The notes beneath the pieces are model-generated. The model worked only from the letters and a program-made list of their open reading frames with translations. It was not told the DNA's origin and did not search any database. Positions 8,718 to 18,300 of a stretch of DNA of 64,000 nt are shown piece after piece; the stretch's first letter is position 1; every line of letters begins with the position of its first letter. A program made the position numbers and the translations under genes. The stretch comes from Micromonospora rhizosphaerae (GTDB taxonomy: Bacteria > Actinomycetota > Actinomycetes > Mycobacteriales > Micromonosporaceae). The stretch covers positions 5,890,001-5,954,000 of the forward strand of contig NZ_FMHV01000002.1 in NCBI RefSeq assembly GCF_900091465.1, given 5' to 3'.

Positions 8718-8883
8718 CCGATCCTCCCGTCCACCCGTCCGCCCAGCCGCGGCCGCGATTCGGCGTACCCTCTCACGCCCGCCGGACCGGCGCCGCCCTG
8801 GGTATCGGGGGTCACCGGGCCGGCCGTTTCGGCGCCGCCGCGGCGGGTACGCGCCGCCCGACGAGGAAAGGGGGCGCCGAGAG

Positions 8884-9339
8884 ATGGCCGGCATCATGAT
8901 GCGCAGCACCGCGTTCAACGACCACGACCAGCTACCGGGACGCTTCGCCCAGGAGGGTGAAAACGTCTCGCCGCCGCTGCAGTGGTCTCAGGTCCCCGAC
9001 GCGGCCGAAGAGCTGATCCTGATCGTCGAGGACCCGGACGCCGGGAAGACCCCGTTCCTGCACTGGCTGGTCACCGGGATCTCGCCCCAGTCCAGCGGGG
9101 TGGCCGAGGGCGCGGTCCCGGAGGGCGGCCGGGAGTGGCCCAACGGGTTCGGCACGACCGGGTGGGGCGGCCCGCATCCGCCGCGGCACGAAGACCCGCA
9201 CCGGTACTTCTTCCGCCTCTACGCGCTGGAGCGCCCGCTGGACCTGCCCGAGGCGCCCCAGGCCCCCGACGTGCATCGCGCGCTGACCGACAAGGAGATC
9301 GCCAGCGGCACCATGGTGGGGACCTACTTCCGCACCTGA
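8884..9339 (+). CDS. YbhB/YbcL-type PEBP-like protein
   Basis: 151 residues starting at ATG 8884 with an AGGAAAGGGGG ribosome site. The phosphatidylethanolamine-binding-protein fold is visible in FAQEGENVSPPLQW, LIVEDPDAGKTPFLHWLV and the anion-binding HRYFFRLYAL segment. Bacterial members are small soluble proteins of unclear role, some inhibiting proteases or kinases. Its 3' end overlaps the convergent PAP2 gene by 16 bases. Confidence 0.88.
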   Translation: MAGIMMRSTAFNDHDQLPGRFAQEGENVSPPLQWSQVPDAAEELILIVEDPDAGKTPFLHWLVTGISPQSSGVAEGAVPEGGREWPNGFGTTGWGGPHPPRHEDPHRYFFRLYALERPLDLPEAPQAPDVHRALTDKEIASGTMVGTYFRT

Positions 9340-10223
9340 CGCTTGTAGCGGGGCACCAGCCGGTGCACCGTCGCGAGGACCAGCGCGGCCACCAGGGCCA
9401 TCGTCCCGACGATGCCGGCCGCGCTGCCCGCGTACCCGATGAAGAGCGGGCGGCGAGCGAGTTCGTCGACGGGGACCTCGGGGAGGTCGACCAGCCAGGA
9501 CAGGGCGAGGCCGGACGCGATGATCGCGAGCGCGCCGCCCAGGCCGAGCACCGCGGCGGCGAGTCGGTGCGCGTCGGCCGACGAGACCTCCGCCCGCTCT
9601 CGCTGGGTGACCAGCAGGAGCAGGCCGGCCAGCGCCGCCCAGACCCCGACCACCAGGAACGCCGCCACCGCGTCGCTGGGCCGGTGCCAGCCGGCGGAGA
9701 GAGTTGCCACCCCGGCGGCGGCGGCGTAGCCGGCGCCGAGGAACGCGCCGAGCGCCCGTACGGTGCGCGGCAGCACGAGGATCAGCGCCACCGCCACCGA
9801 CGCGGCCACGGCGGTGTGGCCGCTGGGCAGGCTGTTGCCCGCCGCCGCCCGCTCCGGGTCGACGCCGAAATCCGGCCGGGTCAGGACGTACTTGAGCAGC
9901 TGGGCGCTGACGCTGGCGCCGACGATCAGCAGGGTGGCGGTGACCGCCAGGGCGATCCGGCCCCGGATAAGCGCGATGAAGCCGATCATCCCGGTGGCCA
10001 CCAGCAGGGACACCACCGACATGGCGTTGAGGATCCGGTCGACCGGTCCGTCGATGCGTTCCTGACCGATCCGGTTGCCGGTCAGGGCGACGGTGTCGAG
10101 CCACTGTCCGACCTCGGTGTGCACGGCGAAGCGCCACACCAGGAAAAGCGCGGCCGCCTGCGCCAGGGCCAGCACGACCAACCAGACCGCCGTCCCGCCC
10201 CTCGCCGTCTCGCGCACCCGCAC
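9324..10223 (-). CDS. PAP2-superfamily membrane phosphatase
   Basis: 299 residues with about eight hydrophobic helices. The three acid-phosphatase signature blocks are present: KYVLTRP (K-x6-RP type), PSGH, and GWHRPSDAVAA with the catalytic His and Asp. Likely dephosphorylates a lipid phosphate such as undecaprenyl diphosphate or phosphatidate at the outer membrane face. Start GTG 10223 has no clear ribosome site; an in-frame GTG two codons on is also possible. The gene is divergent from DUF3159. Confidence 0.85.
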   Translation of the reverse strand: MRVRETARGGTAVWLVVLALAQAAALFLVWRFAVHTEVGQWLDTVALTGNRIGQERIDGPVDRILNAMSVVSLLVATGMIGFIALIRGRIALAVTATLLIVGASVSAQLLKYVLTRPDFGVDPERAAAGNSLPSGHTAVAASVAVALILVLPRTVRALGAFLGAGYAAAAGVATLSAGWHRPSDAVAAFLVVGVWAALAGLLLLVTQRERAEVSSADAHRLAAAVLGLGGALAIIASGLALSWLVDLPEVPVDELARRPLFIGYAGSAAGIVGTMALVAALVLATVHRLVPRYKRQVRK

Positions 10224-10306
10224 ACGGTAACGGCCGTTGCCGCCGCTCGCTCGGTTGGCCGCCCGTGCCGTCCCGGTACGTTGGGGCGGACCAGAGGAGG
10301 TGGCGG

Positions 10307-10996
10307 GTGACCAGCACGCCCGAGCGGGAGCGGCCGTCGCGGGACCGACCCGAGTCGCTGGCGGACCTGCTCGGCGGGCGTCGGGGCGCGGTCGACGCGA
10401 CCCTGCCGCCGGTGGCGTTCGCCGTCGGCTGGTTGGCCGCCGGGCTGTGGGGCGGGGTCACCGCCGCGGTGCTGACCGGCGCGGCGGTGGCCGGGTGGCG
10501 GCTGCGCCGCGGGGACCGGCCGCGCTCGGTGCTGATCGGGTTGCTCGCGGTCTGCGTGGCCGCGCTGATCGCGTTGCGCACCGGCCGGGCCGGCGACTTC
10601 TTCCTCGTGCAACTGGTCTCCAACGCGGCCAGCGCGCTCGCCTGGATCGTCAGCATCGTGGTGCGCTGGCCGCTGCTTGGGGTGCTGGTCGGCGCGGCAC
10701 TCGGGCAGCGCGGCCGCTGGCGCCAGGATCCCGCGCTGCTGCGGGCCTACGCGCGGGGCAGCTGGGTCTGGGCGGCCACCTACCTGCTGCGGGTCGCGGT
10801 CTTCGTGCCGCTCTGGCTGGCCGGCCAGGTGGTCGCGCTGGTGGTAGCCCGGGTGGCGCTGACCTGGCCGCTGATCGCGGCCGCGCTGGCCGGGAGCTGG
10901 CTGGTGATCCGGCGTTCGCTGCCGGCGGGCCATCCGGGGCTGCGCCACCCGGTGGCATCGTCCGATCGGGACGGTGCGCCGCCGCCGGAAAAATAG
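10307..10996 (+). CDS. DUF3159 family membrane protein
   Basis: 229 residues with six hydrophobic helices after a charged N-terminus (ERERPSRDRPESLADLLGGRRGAVDATLPPV). The sequence pattern, including GDFFLVQLVSN and GRWRQDP, fits DUF3159 proteins of actinobacteria. GTG 10307 is preceded by GAGGAGG at 10294-10300. It ends two bases before a strong hairpin terminator and is transcribed alone. Function unknown. Confidence 0.8.
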   Translation: MTSTPERERPSRDRPESLADLLGGRRGAVDATLPPVAFAVGWLAAGLWGGVTAAVLTGAAVAGWRLRRGDRPRSVLIGLLAVCVAALIALRTGRAGDFFLVQLVSNAASALAWIVSIVVRWPLLGVLVGAALGQRGRWRQDPALLRAYARGSWVWAATYLLRVAVFVPLWLAGQVVALVVARVALTWPLIAAALAGSWLVIRRSLPAGHPGLRHPVASSDRDGAPPPEK

Positions 10997-10997
10997 G

Positions 10998-11029
10998 AGA
11001 GAGGCCGCCACGGGGGGAGCGGCCTCTCT
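10998..11029 (+). terminator. Hairpin terminator
   Basis: Perfect 11-bp stem agagaggccgc / gcggcctctct with a 10-nt loop, beginning one base after the DUF3159 stop. The FAD reductase gene ends at 11041 from the other strand, so it can stop transcription in both directions. Confidence 0.85.
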
Positions 11030-11040
11030 GGTGAAGTACG

Positions 11041-12546
11041 TTACTCCCTCCGCGACCACCGCGTGGTCCCGTGAAGGCCCGAATTTCGCAGGCTTTTTCG
11101 CGCCAAGTTCATCTCCGGGCGGAGTGGTCGCCCGGCCGGTCCGCTGCCTCGGGCCGGACGGTCGGCCCACCCGGCCTGGCCGCGCGAGTCACGCCGTCCG
11201 CCGACCGGCTGGTCGGCGCCGGGCTGCTGCAGACGCGGTACGAGGCGCCCGCCTTCCGGCCCCCAGTCCCGGCGCCTGCTGCGTACAGCTCGGCCCAAGA
11301 GATGATCGAGTGGCACCTGCGGATCGGCGAGCTTGACCAGATCGACGGCGAGGCCCGCGTGGCCGGCACGCACCAGCGCCTGAACCTGGTCCGTCACGCC
11401 CCACGCGTTGGCGTTCATGCCGGCGAGCACCCTACCGTGGCCGTTCACCCAGAACGCCACGAACTCCGGCGCCTTGCCATCCAGCAGCACCGGGTCGCCG
11501 CGAAGAACCACCCGGTCGTAACCACGCGGAGCCGCCCACCCCGAGTTCTCCATCCCCAGGTCGTACTGGTCGGAGAAGAAGTACGGCAGCCGTACGTACT
11601 CGTCCCGCTGGCCCAGCATGGATCGCGCCACGGCCGGACCGCCGTTGAGCGCGTTCGCCCAGTGCTCCACCCGGATGTGCCGGCCCAGCAGTGGGTGGTA
11701 GGCGTTGGCCACGTCACCCGCGGCGTAGATGTGCGGGTCCGAGGTGCGCAGCAGGGCGTCGGTGACGATCCCGTTCTCCACGGTCAGGCCCGCCGCCGCC
11801 GCCAACTCCACATTGGGGCGGACGCCCACGCCGACGACGACGGTGTCGGCGCCCAGTTGGGTGCCGTCGGTCAGCAGCACCGAGGACACCCGCCCCGAAC
11901 CCCGCAGTCGCAGCACCTCGGCGCCGAAGTGGAAGGCGACGTCGTGTGAGCGGTGCAGATCGGCGAACACCCGGGCGACCTCGTCGCCGAGGACCCGCTG
12001 CAACGGCAGATCGGCGACCTCCACCACGGTCACGGCGGCGCCGCGCTGGCGGGCCGCGGCGGCGATCTCCAGACCGATCCAGCCGGCGCCGATCACGACG
12101 AGGTGGGCCTGGTCGGTGAGGACTTCGGCGATCCGATCGGAGTCCGCCAACGTGCGCAGATACCACACGCCCTCCAGGCCGGCGCCCGGAACAGCCAGGC
12201 GGCGGGGCGTCGCACCGGTGGCCAGCAGCAGCTTGTCGTATCCCAGCCGTTCGTCATCGCCGAGGACGACCTGGCGGGCGTCGCGGTCGATGCCGGTGAC
12301 CCGGGTTGCGGTACGCAGCTCGACGTCGTTCGCCTCGTACCAGCCGGCGTCGTGCACGTACGCCTCGCGGCGTTGAGTGCTCCCCAACAGCAGCCCCTTG
12401 GACAGCGGTGGCCGCTCGTAGGGCCGCTCGGACTCCGCACCGAGCAGTACCACCCGGCCGTCGAAGCCGCCCTCACGCAGCGCCTGGGCGGCTCTGGCGC
12501 CGGCGAGACCGGCTCCGACGATGCCGAACGTGGGGCCTCTTGCCAT
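11041..12546 (-). CDS. FAD-dependent ferredoxin/rubredoxin reductase-like oxidoreductase with a non-homologous tail
   Basis: 501 residues. Two dinucleotide folds are clear: GIVGAGLAGARAA (residues 8-20, FAD) and VVIGAGWIGLE (150-160, NAD(P)H), plus the FAD motif IYAAGDVA near 273. This is the pattern of putidaredoxin-reductase-like enzymes, which are normally about 400-420 residues. The match ends near residue 417 (VPLDHLL); the last 84 residues are Arg/Gly/Pro-rich without recognisable structure, as if the original stop was lost. It lies 18 bases after the 138-residue membrane protein and closes the three-gene operon. Its electron acceptor is not encoded nearby. Confidence 0.85.
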   Translation of the reverse strand: MARGPTFGIVGAGLAGARAAQALREGGFDGRVVLLGAESERPYERPPLSKGLLLGSTQRREAYVHDAGWYEANDVELRTATRVTGIDRDARQVVLGDDERLGYDKLLLATGATPRRLAVPGAGLEGVWYLRTLADSDRIAEVLTDQAHLVVIGAGWIGLEIAAAARQRGAAVTVVEVADLPLQRVLGDEVARVFADLHRSHDVAFHFGAEVLRLRGSGRVSSVLLTDGTQLGADTVVVGVGVRPNVELAAAAGLTVENGIVTDALLRTSDPHIYAAGDVANAYHPLLGRHIRVEHWANALNGGPAVARSMLGQRDEYVRLPYFFSDQYDLGMENSGWAAPRGYDRVVLRGDPVLLDGKAPEFVAFWVNGHGRVLAGMNANAWGVTDQVQALVRAGHAGLAVDLVKLADPQVPLDHLLGRAVRSRRRDWGPEGGRLVPRLQQPGADQPVGGRRDSRGQAGWADRPARGSGPAGRPLRPEMNLARKSLRNSGLHGTTRWSRRE

Positions 12547-12564
12547 GCCGAGCCTCCGAATCGG

Positions 12565-12981
12565 TCAGCGGGCAGCCACCCCGAGCGCGGTGAGCAACAC
12601 CAGGATCACGGTGGTGACGGCGAGCAGACCGTGGGCGTAGACGAGGGCCTTGGGTAGACCGGACTCGATCGTTCGGAGGCCGCGTCCCTTGTACCAACGG
12701 ACGAACAGCACATCGCCGAGGATCGCGACGACGAGGAGCAGCCCGAAGGCCAGCCACGCCAACGCCCCCAAGCCGGCGGCCAGGTAGACGATCCAGACCA
12801 CGAGGCCGGCGGCGGCCAAGAGGAAGTGCCCGAAGACGAGGCCGCGCGGGAACCGGCTCGTCGGCTTCGCGTCGCCCCCCTCGCCGACGGCTCGCAGCCC
12901 GCCCCTGGCCACCCACAGGCCGAGCATCGTGAAGCCGATCACGGCCGTGGCCAGCCAGGTCACCAGCGCGGCGATACCCAT
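12565..12981 (-). CDS. Four-helix membrane protein, unknown function
   Basis: 138 residues with four hydrophobic helices (about 5-23, 45-68, 70-92, 115-135) and a short charged loop KPTSRFPRGL. ATG 12981 overlaps the stop of the DUF2231 gene by one base (TGATG) and is preceded by AAGGAGGA, so it is translationally coupled. The operon with a DUF2231 protein and a flavin reductase suggests a membrane redox or envelope role, but no family function is known. Confidence 0.75.
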   Translation of the reverse strand: MGIAALVTWLATAVIGFTMLGLWVARGGLRAVGEGGDAKPTSRFPRGLVFGHFLLAAAGLVVWIVYLAAGLGALAWLAFGLLLVVAILGDVLFVRWYKGRGLRTIESGLPKALVYAHGLLAVTTVILVLLTALGVAAR

Positions 12982-13499
12982 CAGAGGTCCTCCTTCGGCA
13001 CCCGATAGCCCTCGGCCTGGGTGGATTCGTCGGCGACCCGGACGCCGTACCGGTAGGCCAACTTCCCGCCCAGATATCCCGACACCGACAGCGCCGCCAG
13101 GCTCACCGCGGACGCCGCCAGGGCACCCCAGGGCACCGGCGCCGCGGCAGGCTGACCGCCGCGGGCCAGAAAGTTGATCGCGTACGCCGCGGTCACCGCC
13201 AGGTTCAGCGACATGTGCACGAGGGCGGTGCGGAAGGCGGGCGTTCGTGGCGGGATGGCGAGCAGGTCCAGAAAGCCGGTGACGGCCGCGGCCAGGGCGC
13301 CCAGCACACCGATGGCGATCAGCCAACGGGACCCGTCGGCGAGGAAGCCGGGGTGATCGACAACGCGGGATGCCAGGTCGAAGACGAAGCTGGCGATCCA
13401 GGCACCGATCGGCACCGCCACCAGGGCCGGGTGTAGCGGGTGGCCGTACGGGCCGGCCAGCGCGGTGACCGGAGCTTTGGCCTGTGCCGAGGATTCCAC
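12981..13499 (-). CDS. DUF2231 membrane protein
   Basis: 172 residues with four hydrophobic helices. The family hallmark GHPLHPALVAVPIGAW appears near residue 19, and HMSLNLAV supplies another conserved His. DUF2231 proteins are small membrane proteins sometimes linked to haem or iron-sulfur redox neighbours. GTG 13499 is the only plausible start. First gene of the operon that continues with the membrane protein and the FAD reductase. Confidence 0.82.
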   Translation of the reverse strand: MESSAQAKAPVTALAGPYGHPLHPALVAVPIGAWIASFVFDLASRVVDHPGFLADGSRWLIAIGVLGALAAAVTGFLDLLAIPPRTPAFRTALVHMSLNLAVTAAYAINFLARGGQPAAAPVPWGALAASAVSLAALSVSGYLGGKLAYRYGVRVADESTQAEGYRVPKEDL

Positions 13500-13639
13500 G
13501 CGACACCGTCCATTTTCGCCAATGGGTGCTGCTCTTAATCGCCATCCTGGACCGTCCGGCCCAGAATTTCAATAGCGAGCGCTGGCGAAAAATGCGTCCG
13601 GATCACCCGGGCCGCTCCGCGGCGACGGCTTCGGAACCC

Positions 13640-13673
13640 GCGGGGGGCCGGGGCACCCGCCCCGGCCCCCCGC
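13640..13673 (-). terminator. Strong hairpin terminator of the CvnB-CvnA operon
   Basis: Perfect 15-bp stem gcggggggccggggc / gccccggccccccgc with a 4-base loop, six bases downstream of the roadblock gene stop. It marks the end of the operon after only two conservon genes. Confidence 0.85.
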
Positions 13674-13678
13674 ACCGG

Positions 13679-14101
13679 TCAGCGGGGCAGCGCCTGCTGA
13701 AGCTCCGCCCGCAACGCCGGGGTGAGCATCTCGCCGGCCTGCTTGGCCAGCCGCGCCATCTCGTAGCCGACGACGCCGATATCGGCCTCGGCGCCGGCGA
13801 GGGTGGCCAGGATCGAGCCGTCCCGGATCTGCATGATGAGGAAGTATCCCCGCCCCATCTCGACGACGGTCTGCTTGACGATGTCTCCGTCGAACATCTG
13901 CGCCGCACCCGCGGTCATGCTCATCAGCCCCGAGGTCACCGCGGCCAGCTTGTCGGCGTGGTCGCGGGGCAGGTGGGCCGAGATCGCCACCAGCAGCCCG
14001 TCGGAGGAGACCACCACCGCGTGCGCCACCCCGGGGACCCGTTCGGCGAACGCGTTCACCAGCCAGCTCAGGTCGCGGGCCTCCTGGCTCAACATGGTCA
14101 C
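13679..14101 (-). CDS. Roadblock/LC7-domain protein (CvnB-like)
   Basis: 140 residues. The roadblock fold is seen in [40 protein letters not shown] and [14 protein letters not shown]. In Streptomyces conservons CvnB works with the sensor-like CvnA, the DUF742 protein CvnC and the small GTPase CvnD in a membrane-associated regulatory complex. The start ATG overlaps the CvnA-like stop (ATGA), so stoichiometric synthesis is expected. No cvnC or cvnD follows; a strong terminator begins six bases after the stop. Confidence 0.9.
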   Translation of the reverse strand: MTMLSQEARDLSWLVNAFAERVPGVAHAVVVSSDGLLVAISAHLPRDHADKLAAVTSGLMSMTAGAAQMFDGDIVKQTVVEMGRGYFLIMQIRDGSILATLAGAEADIGVVGYEMARLAKQAGEMLTPALRAELQQALPR

Positions 14102-16623
14102 TGTTGTCCCCCTTCGCTGCGTACGCCGGCCGGCGGCATGATCATCTCCCTGGTTTCCTCGGCCTCGGCCCGCCGCACACCGCCGTACAGGCGGGACAGC
14201 ATGCCGCCGACCGCGTCCGGATCGGGTTCGTGGCGCGGCGTCGGCTCGCCGGGGCGGGCGTACCGGGTGACCGCGGAAAGGTGGGCCATCGGCACTCGTA
14301 CCGGCAGTCCCCGCTCGTTGGTCCCTCCGGTCACCGGCGTCGGGTGCGGCGCGAGTGTCATGCCCGCCGACGACGCCGGCGGAACCTGCCGGGAGAACCA
14401 GCCGCCCCCGGCCGGACCGGAGGGACCAACGAGCGGGGCGAGCACGTCCTCGGCGCGGGCCGGCACCGGCCGGTGCTGCGGCGGCACGGCCGGCGGCTCC
14501 GGGCGACGCCCGGCCACCGGCAGCTCCACCGGCTGCCGCAGCGGCGAATTGGCCGGGCGGACGGCCGCGCCGACCTGGGTGGTCAGCATCCGCGGCGAGG
14601 CCGGCGGGTCCAGCTCGGGGCCGGGGGCCGGCGCCAGCAGTTCGGCGGGGAGCCGCACCCGGGCCGCGAGGCCGTCCTGACCCCCGTGCAGCCGCACCTG
14701 GACGCCGTGCCGGGCGCCCAGGTGGCTGACCACGAACAGACCCATCCGCTCGGAGGCTCCGACGTCGGCCGCCGGCGGCTCGGCCAGCAGCGCGTTCGCC
14801 TCCGCCAGGGCGGCCGGGCTCATCCCGAGCCCCTGGTCGGCGATCTCGACCAGCGCCCCGGCGCCCTCACCGCGGCCGGCGATCCGGACGGTGGTGTCCG
14901 GACGGGAGAAGGCGGTGGCGTTCTCCAGCAGCTCGGCGAAGAGGTGCACCAGGTCGCCGACGGCGTGCCCGACGATGTGCAGGTCGGCCATCGACTCGTG
15001 GCGGATCCGCTGGTACTGCTCGACCTCGGCGCTCGCGGCCAGCAGCACCGCACCCAGGCCGACCGGGCGGTGCCACCGCCGGGTGGACTCCGTGCCGGCG
15101 AGCACCAGCAGGCTCTCGTCGTTACGGCGCATGCGGGCGGCGAGATGGTCCAACTTGAACAGGTTCTCCAGCTGGGCCGGGTCGTCCTCCTCGCGCTCCA
15201 GGTCGTCGAGGAGTTCCAGCTGGCGCTCGACCAGCACCTGGCTGCGCCGGGCGAGGTTGACGAACATGGCGTTGACGTTGCGCCGCATCGTCGCCTGCTC
15301 GACCGCGACGCTGACCGCGCTGCGGTGCACCGCGACGAACGCCTCGGCCAGCTCGCCGATCTCGTCCAGCGAACGGACCACCGCCGGGGGAACGTCGATC
15401 CCGGTCGCCGGACTGTCCACGCCGCGCAGTCGGTCGAGGGCGTCAGGCAGCTCGATCTGCGCGATCCGCAGCGCCTGGCTGCGCAGCAGACGCATGGACC
15501 GGGCGATGGAGCGACCGACCAGCACGGAGATCAGCAGGGCGACCAGGAGCACCGCGACGATCCCGCCGACCACCAGCAGCGTGTCCCGCAGCTGCCCCGA
15601 GCTGGCGTCGTCGGCGCGGCGTACGGCGTCGTCGAGCACCTCGCCCTCCAGCTGCCGCAGCAGCTCCTGACGCTGCTCGCTGGCCGCCCACCACTGTGGC
15701 GCGGAGAGCACCGCCGGCTGGACGGCGTCGCTCGGCAGGGTCCGCTCCTCCATCCGGGTGGCCGCCACGAACGCCGGGTCCACCGACGTCTGGTCGTAGC
15801 GCCGGATCTGGTCGGCGGTCGCGGCCACCCGGAACGCGCCGAGGGCGGTGAGCTGCTGGGCCCGCAGGTCGGTCAGGGCGACCTGGTCCTCCAGCTCGTA
15901 CCGGCCGGCGCGGGCCGCCGCGTAGAGCTGGGCGCGGATCCGCGAGGAGAGCTCCTTGACCCGGGAGAACTGGACGTACCGCAGCACCGCGTTGTTGAGC
16001 GCCCGCTGGTCCTCCCCGGGCGACGGCTCGGCGAGCAGGTTGAGCAGCGCATCGATCGCCCGATGGTAGTTACTGAGGATGGTGTCGCTGCCGAGCACCG
16101 CCGGTGGCACCGCGGGACGGATGTAGATGACCTGGTCGTACGCATCGAGCACCTCCGAATAGGAGACTCGCCAGGCGGCGTCGGCGTCGGCCAGCGGCTC
16201 GGCCGCCCGGCGCAGGTCCCGCACCGCCTCGTCGGTGGCGGCCTGCAACGGTTCCAGCTCGAAGATCGCGGCGTCCCGCTCGGCGTTGCCAGCCGCCCGG
16301 CGCAGCGCCGCCAGCTCACCCGCCGTGCGGTCCCGTTCATGCTGGAGCCGGTCCACCGCCACGATGATCTGCCGGCCGATGCCCACCTCACGGGCGAATC
16401 CGGTCAGCGCGGTCGTCTGCCCGACCAGGCCGCGGGTCTGCACGCCGGCCAGCACCAGGAACGCCACCGAGGGGATGACGAGAACGGTGGCGAGCTTGGT
16501 GCGCATCCGCCAGTCCCGCAGCCGCAACGGGGAGCGCCGCCGATGGGGTACGACCCGGACGTCGAACCGGCGGCGGCGGTGGTGGGAGATCGCACTGTGT
16601 GCCGGGTCGGGACCTGCGCCCAC
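14098..16623 (-). CDS. Nitrate/nitrite-sensor-type histidine kinase-like protein (CvnA-like)
   Basis: About 841 residues from GTG 16623, which has GAGGAGG four bases upstream; an upstream ATG at 16671 lacks such a site. Order: Arg-rich cytoplasmic start, membrane helix (44-61), NIT-type extracellular sensor (about 65-345), second helix (349-370), HAMP (371-445), then an HATPase domain (554-660) with N-box ELLENA and G1 box DQGLGMS, and a long Pro-rich tail. No canonical H-box with a phospho-accepting His is evident, as in other CvnA proteins, so it may act through CvnB and not a response regulator. Confidence 0.88.
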   Translation of the reverse strand: MGAGPDPAHSAISHHRRRRFDVRVVPHRRRSPLRLRDWRMRTKLATVLVIPSVAFLVLAGVQTRGLVGQTTALTGFAREVGIGRQIIVAVDRLQHERDRTAGELAALRRAAGNAERDAAIFELEPLQAATDEAVRDLRRAAEPLADADAAWRVSYSEVLDAYDQVIYIRPAVPPAVLGSDTILSNYHRAIDALLNLLAEPSPGEDQRALNNAVLRYVQFSRVKELSSRIRAQLYAAARAGRYELEDQVALTDLRAQQLTALGAFRVAATADQIRRYDQTSVDPAFVAATRMEERTLPSDAVQPAVLSAPQWWAASEQRQELLRQLEGEVLDDAVRRADDASSGQLRDTLLVVGGIVAVLLVALLISVLVGRSIARSMRLLRSQALRIAQIELPDALDRLRGVDSPATGIDVPPAVVRSLDEIGELAEAFVAVHRSAVSVAVEQATMRRNVNAMFVNLARRSQVLVERQLELLDDLEREEDDPAQLENLFKLDHLAARMRRNDESLLVLAGTESTRRWHRPVGLGAVLLAASAEVEQYQRIRHESMADLHIVGHAVGDLVHLFAELLENATAFSRPDTTVRIAGRGEGAGALVEIADQGLGMSPAALAEANALLAEPPAADVGASERMGLFVVSHLGARHGVQVRLHGGQDGLAARVRLPAELLAPAPGPELDPPASPRMLTTQVGAAVRPANSPLRQPVELPVAGRRPEPPAVPPQHRPVPARAEDVLAPLVGPSGPAGGGWFSRQVPPASSAGMTLAPHPTPVTGGTNERGLPVRVPMAHLSAVTRYARPGEPTPRHEPDPDAVGGMLSRLYGGVRRAEAEETREMIMPPAGVRSEGGQQ

Positions 16624-16735
16624 ACTGCCTCCTCGGTCCCTCGCCTCCGCCACGTCTGGGGCGCAGTCCATCCAACCAGGCCGGTGAGCGGTGTCAACGG
16701 GCTGACCGGCCAGCGGACCAGGAAGGTCAGGGCGG

Positions 16736-18127
16736 TCAGGAGCGGACTACGGCGTTCGGCGGGTTCCGCTCGTCCGTCCGGCCGATGCCGCCGATGCGGG
16801 CCGCCCCCGCGACCCGGCCCAGCGCCACGAGCGCAGCGCCGGTCGCCCCGATCTCCGGGTTCCGCTGGTGCCGCACCGACCGGGGGGCCAGCGCCGCGGC
16901 GAACGCCTGCCGCCACCACAGCGAGGCGGCCATCGCTCCCCCGCCCAGCACCACCTCGGCCGGCTTCTCCACGCCGGACTCCAGCAGTGTCAGGTCGTCG
17001 GCGACCAGCTGGCAGAGCGCGGTCATCAGCCCGGCGAGGATGTCGACGGCGGTCGTGCCGAAGCCGAGCCCGTGCAGCGCACCGGAGCCTGCGGGCAGCA
17101 GGCCGGGCGGCCGGTCCCCGCCGAGGCGCGGATTCGCCGTCACCCTGCCGTGCTGCACCCGGGCCAGCGCGGCCTCCAGCTCCGCGCCCTGGGGCAACCG
17201 CAGCTCCCGGTTGGCCCAGGCGAAGAGGTTGCCGCCGCTGGAATACGCCGACCCGGTCACCACGTGGTCGTGGTCGACCCGGTAGCGCCAGAGCTGGTCG
17301 GGCAGCGGCGGCAGCTCCACGCCGGCCGGCAGCGGCTGGATGAGCCGTACCGCGGCGGAGGTGCCGACGGTCACCGCGGCGCGGGTCGGGTCGACGCAGC
17401 CGGAGCCGACGTTGGAGGCGGCGCCGTCGCCCACCGGCGGGCACCATCGGGCGTCCGCGAGCTGCGGCCAGCGGCGGGCGTGTGCCGGCCGCAGCCGACC
17501 GCGCCAGTCCACCGTGGCCAGCGCGGGCAGCTCACCGGGGCGTACGGCGGCCAGCTCGCACGCCTCGGCGTCCCAGTCCAGCCGGCACAGGTCGAGCAGG
17601 CCGGTGCCGGAGGCCATCGAGATCGACATGGGCGCCTCGTCGAGCAGCGCGCCGAAGACGTACTCGACCAGGCCGGCGAAGCGGGCGACCGGGGCCGACG
17701 CCCGCTCCCGCAGCCAGGGCAGCCGCATCGTCCAGTAGCAGCGGTGCCACCAGGCGCCGGTGCGCTGGTGGAAGGCCGCCGGATCGGCCGGGCCGGGGGT
17801 GCCGGCGGGCGGCGCCGGACGGGTGTCCAGCCAGGTCAGCACCGGACCCAGCGGCTCGCCGCCGACGTCCAGCGGCACCACCGAGTGCCACTGCCCGGAG
17901 GCCGCGACCAGCTCGACGTCGCGCAGGTGCCCGCCGGCCGCCAACTCGTCCAGGCACTCGGCCAGGCAGGCGAGGTAGCGGGGGCCGTCGAGGGTGCCGC
18001 TGCCGTCGTCCCCGGTGGCCAGGTGCACCTTGCGCCGGGCCAGCGCGCCGGGCAGCGGATTGGCGTCCGCGTCCAGCACGAGTCCTCGTACGGAGGAGGT
18101 GCCCAGGTCGAGAGCGAGAATCTTCAT
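16736..18127 (-). CDS. FGGY-family carbohydrate kinase (gluconokinase-like)
   Basis: 463 residues. The N-terminal phosphate-binding loop reads LALDLGTSSVRG (residues 4-15), the second domain has VTVGTSAAVR, and the C-terminal adenosine region reads EVVLGGGAMAASLWW. The length and the GYSSGGNLFAW-like segment (AYSSGGNLFAW) favour the gluconate/xylulose branch. It phosphorylates a sugar or sugar acid with ATP. It is transcribed divergently from the anthranilate synthase leader and has no sugar-pathway partner adjacent; the exact substrate is open. Confidence 0.85.
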   Translation of the reverse strand: MKILALDLGTSSVRGLVLDADANPLPGALARRKVHLATGDDGSGTLDGPRYLACLAECLDELAAGGHLRDVELVAASGQWHSVVPLDVGGEPLGPVLTWLDTRPAPPAGTPGPADPAAFHQRTGAWWHRCYWTMRLPWLRERASAPVARFAGLVEYVFGALLDEAPMSISMASGTGLLDLCRLDWDAEACELAAVRPGELPALATVDWRGRLRPAHARRWPQLADARWCPPVGDGAASNVGSGCVDPTRAAVTVGTSAAVRLIQPLPAGVELPPLPDQLWRYRVDHDHVVTGSAYSSGGNLFAWANRELRLPQGAELEAALARVQHGRVTANPRLGGDRPPGLLPAGSGALHGLGFGTTAVDILAGLMTALCQLVADDLTLLESGVEKPAEVVLGGGAMAASLWWRQAFAAALAPRSVRHQRNPEIGATGAALVALGRVAGAARIGGIGRTDERNPPNAVVRS

Positions 18128-18204
18128 CCTGGCTCAAACTACCCGCCGGGCCGCGCGATAAAAGCCAAGATCCGCCTCGGCCGGGGCGGGTGGGGGCGCT
18201 CGGT

Positions 18205-18240
18205 TCCCCGGCGGCCGTCCGGTCGCGTACAGTGATCGCC
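18205..18240 (+). promoter_or_regulatory. Promoter of the Trp-leader/anthranilate synthase transcript
   Basis: TACAGT at 18228-18233 is a good -10 hexamer; the -35 region (around 18205-18210) is poor. The start point predicted from the -10 falls at about 18239-18241, on or next to the leader-peptide ATG at 18241, which has no Shine-Dalgarno sequence. The leader would then be translated from a leaderless mRNA. Confidence 0.5.
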
Positions 18241-18300
18241 ATGCCCGCGCACCTGTCCTGCTGGTGGCCCGCCGACCCGGCGGCCCACCCCCGCGCGTAG
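18241..18300 (+). CDS. trpL: trp operon leader peptide
   Basis: A 19-residue frame (ATG 18241, stop TAG 18298-18300) reads MPAHLSCWWPADPAAHPRA, with two adjacent Trp codons (TGGTGG at 18262-18267). It lies 95 bases before a fused anthranilate synthase gene. Tandem Trp codons in a short peptide ahead of a tryptophan-pathway gene are the mark of ribosome-mediated attenuation: low charged tRNA-Trp stalls the ribosome and prevents terminator formation. A comparable leader precedes the fused gene in Streptomyces, from memory. Placement just behind a -10 suggests leaderless translation. Confidence 0.8.
   Translation: MPAHLSCWWPADPAAHPRA

Noticed and set aside
14104..17343. Plus-strand frame of over 1000 codons opposite the CvnA-like kinase and the sugar kinase
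   Set aside because: It is the shadow of two well-supported minus-strand genes, with Arg/Gly/Pro-rich sequence and no domain.
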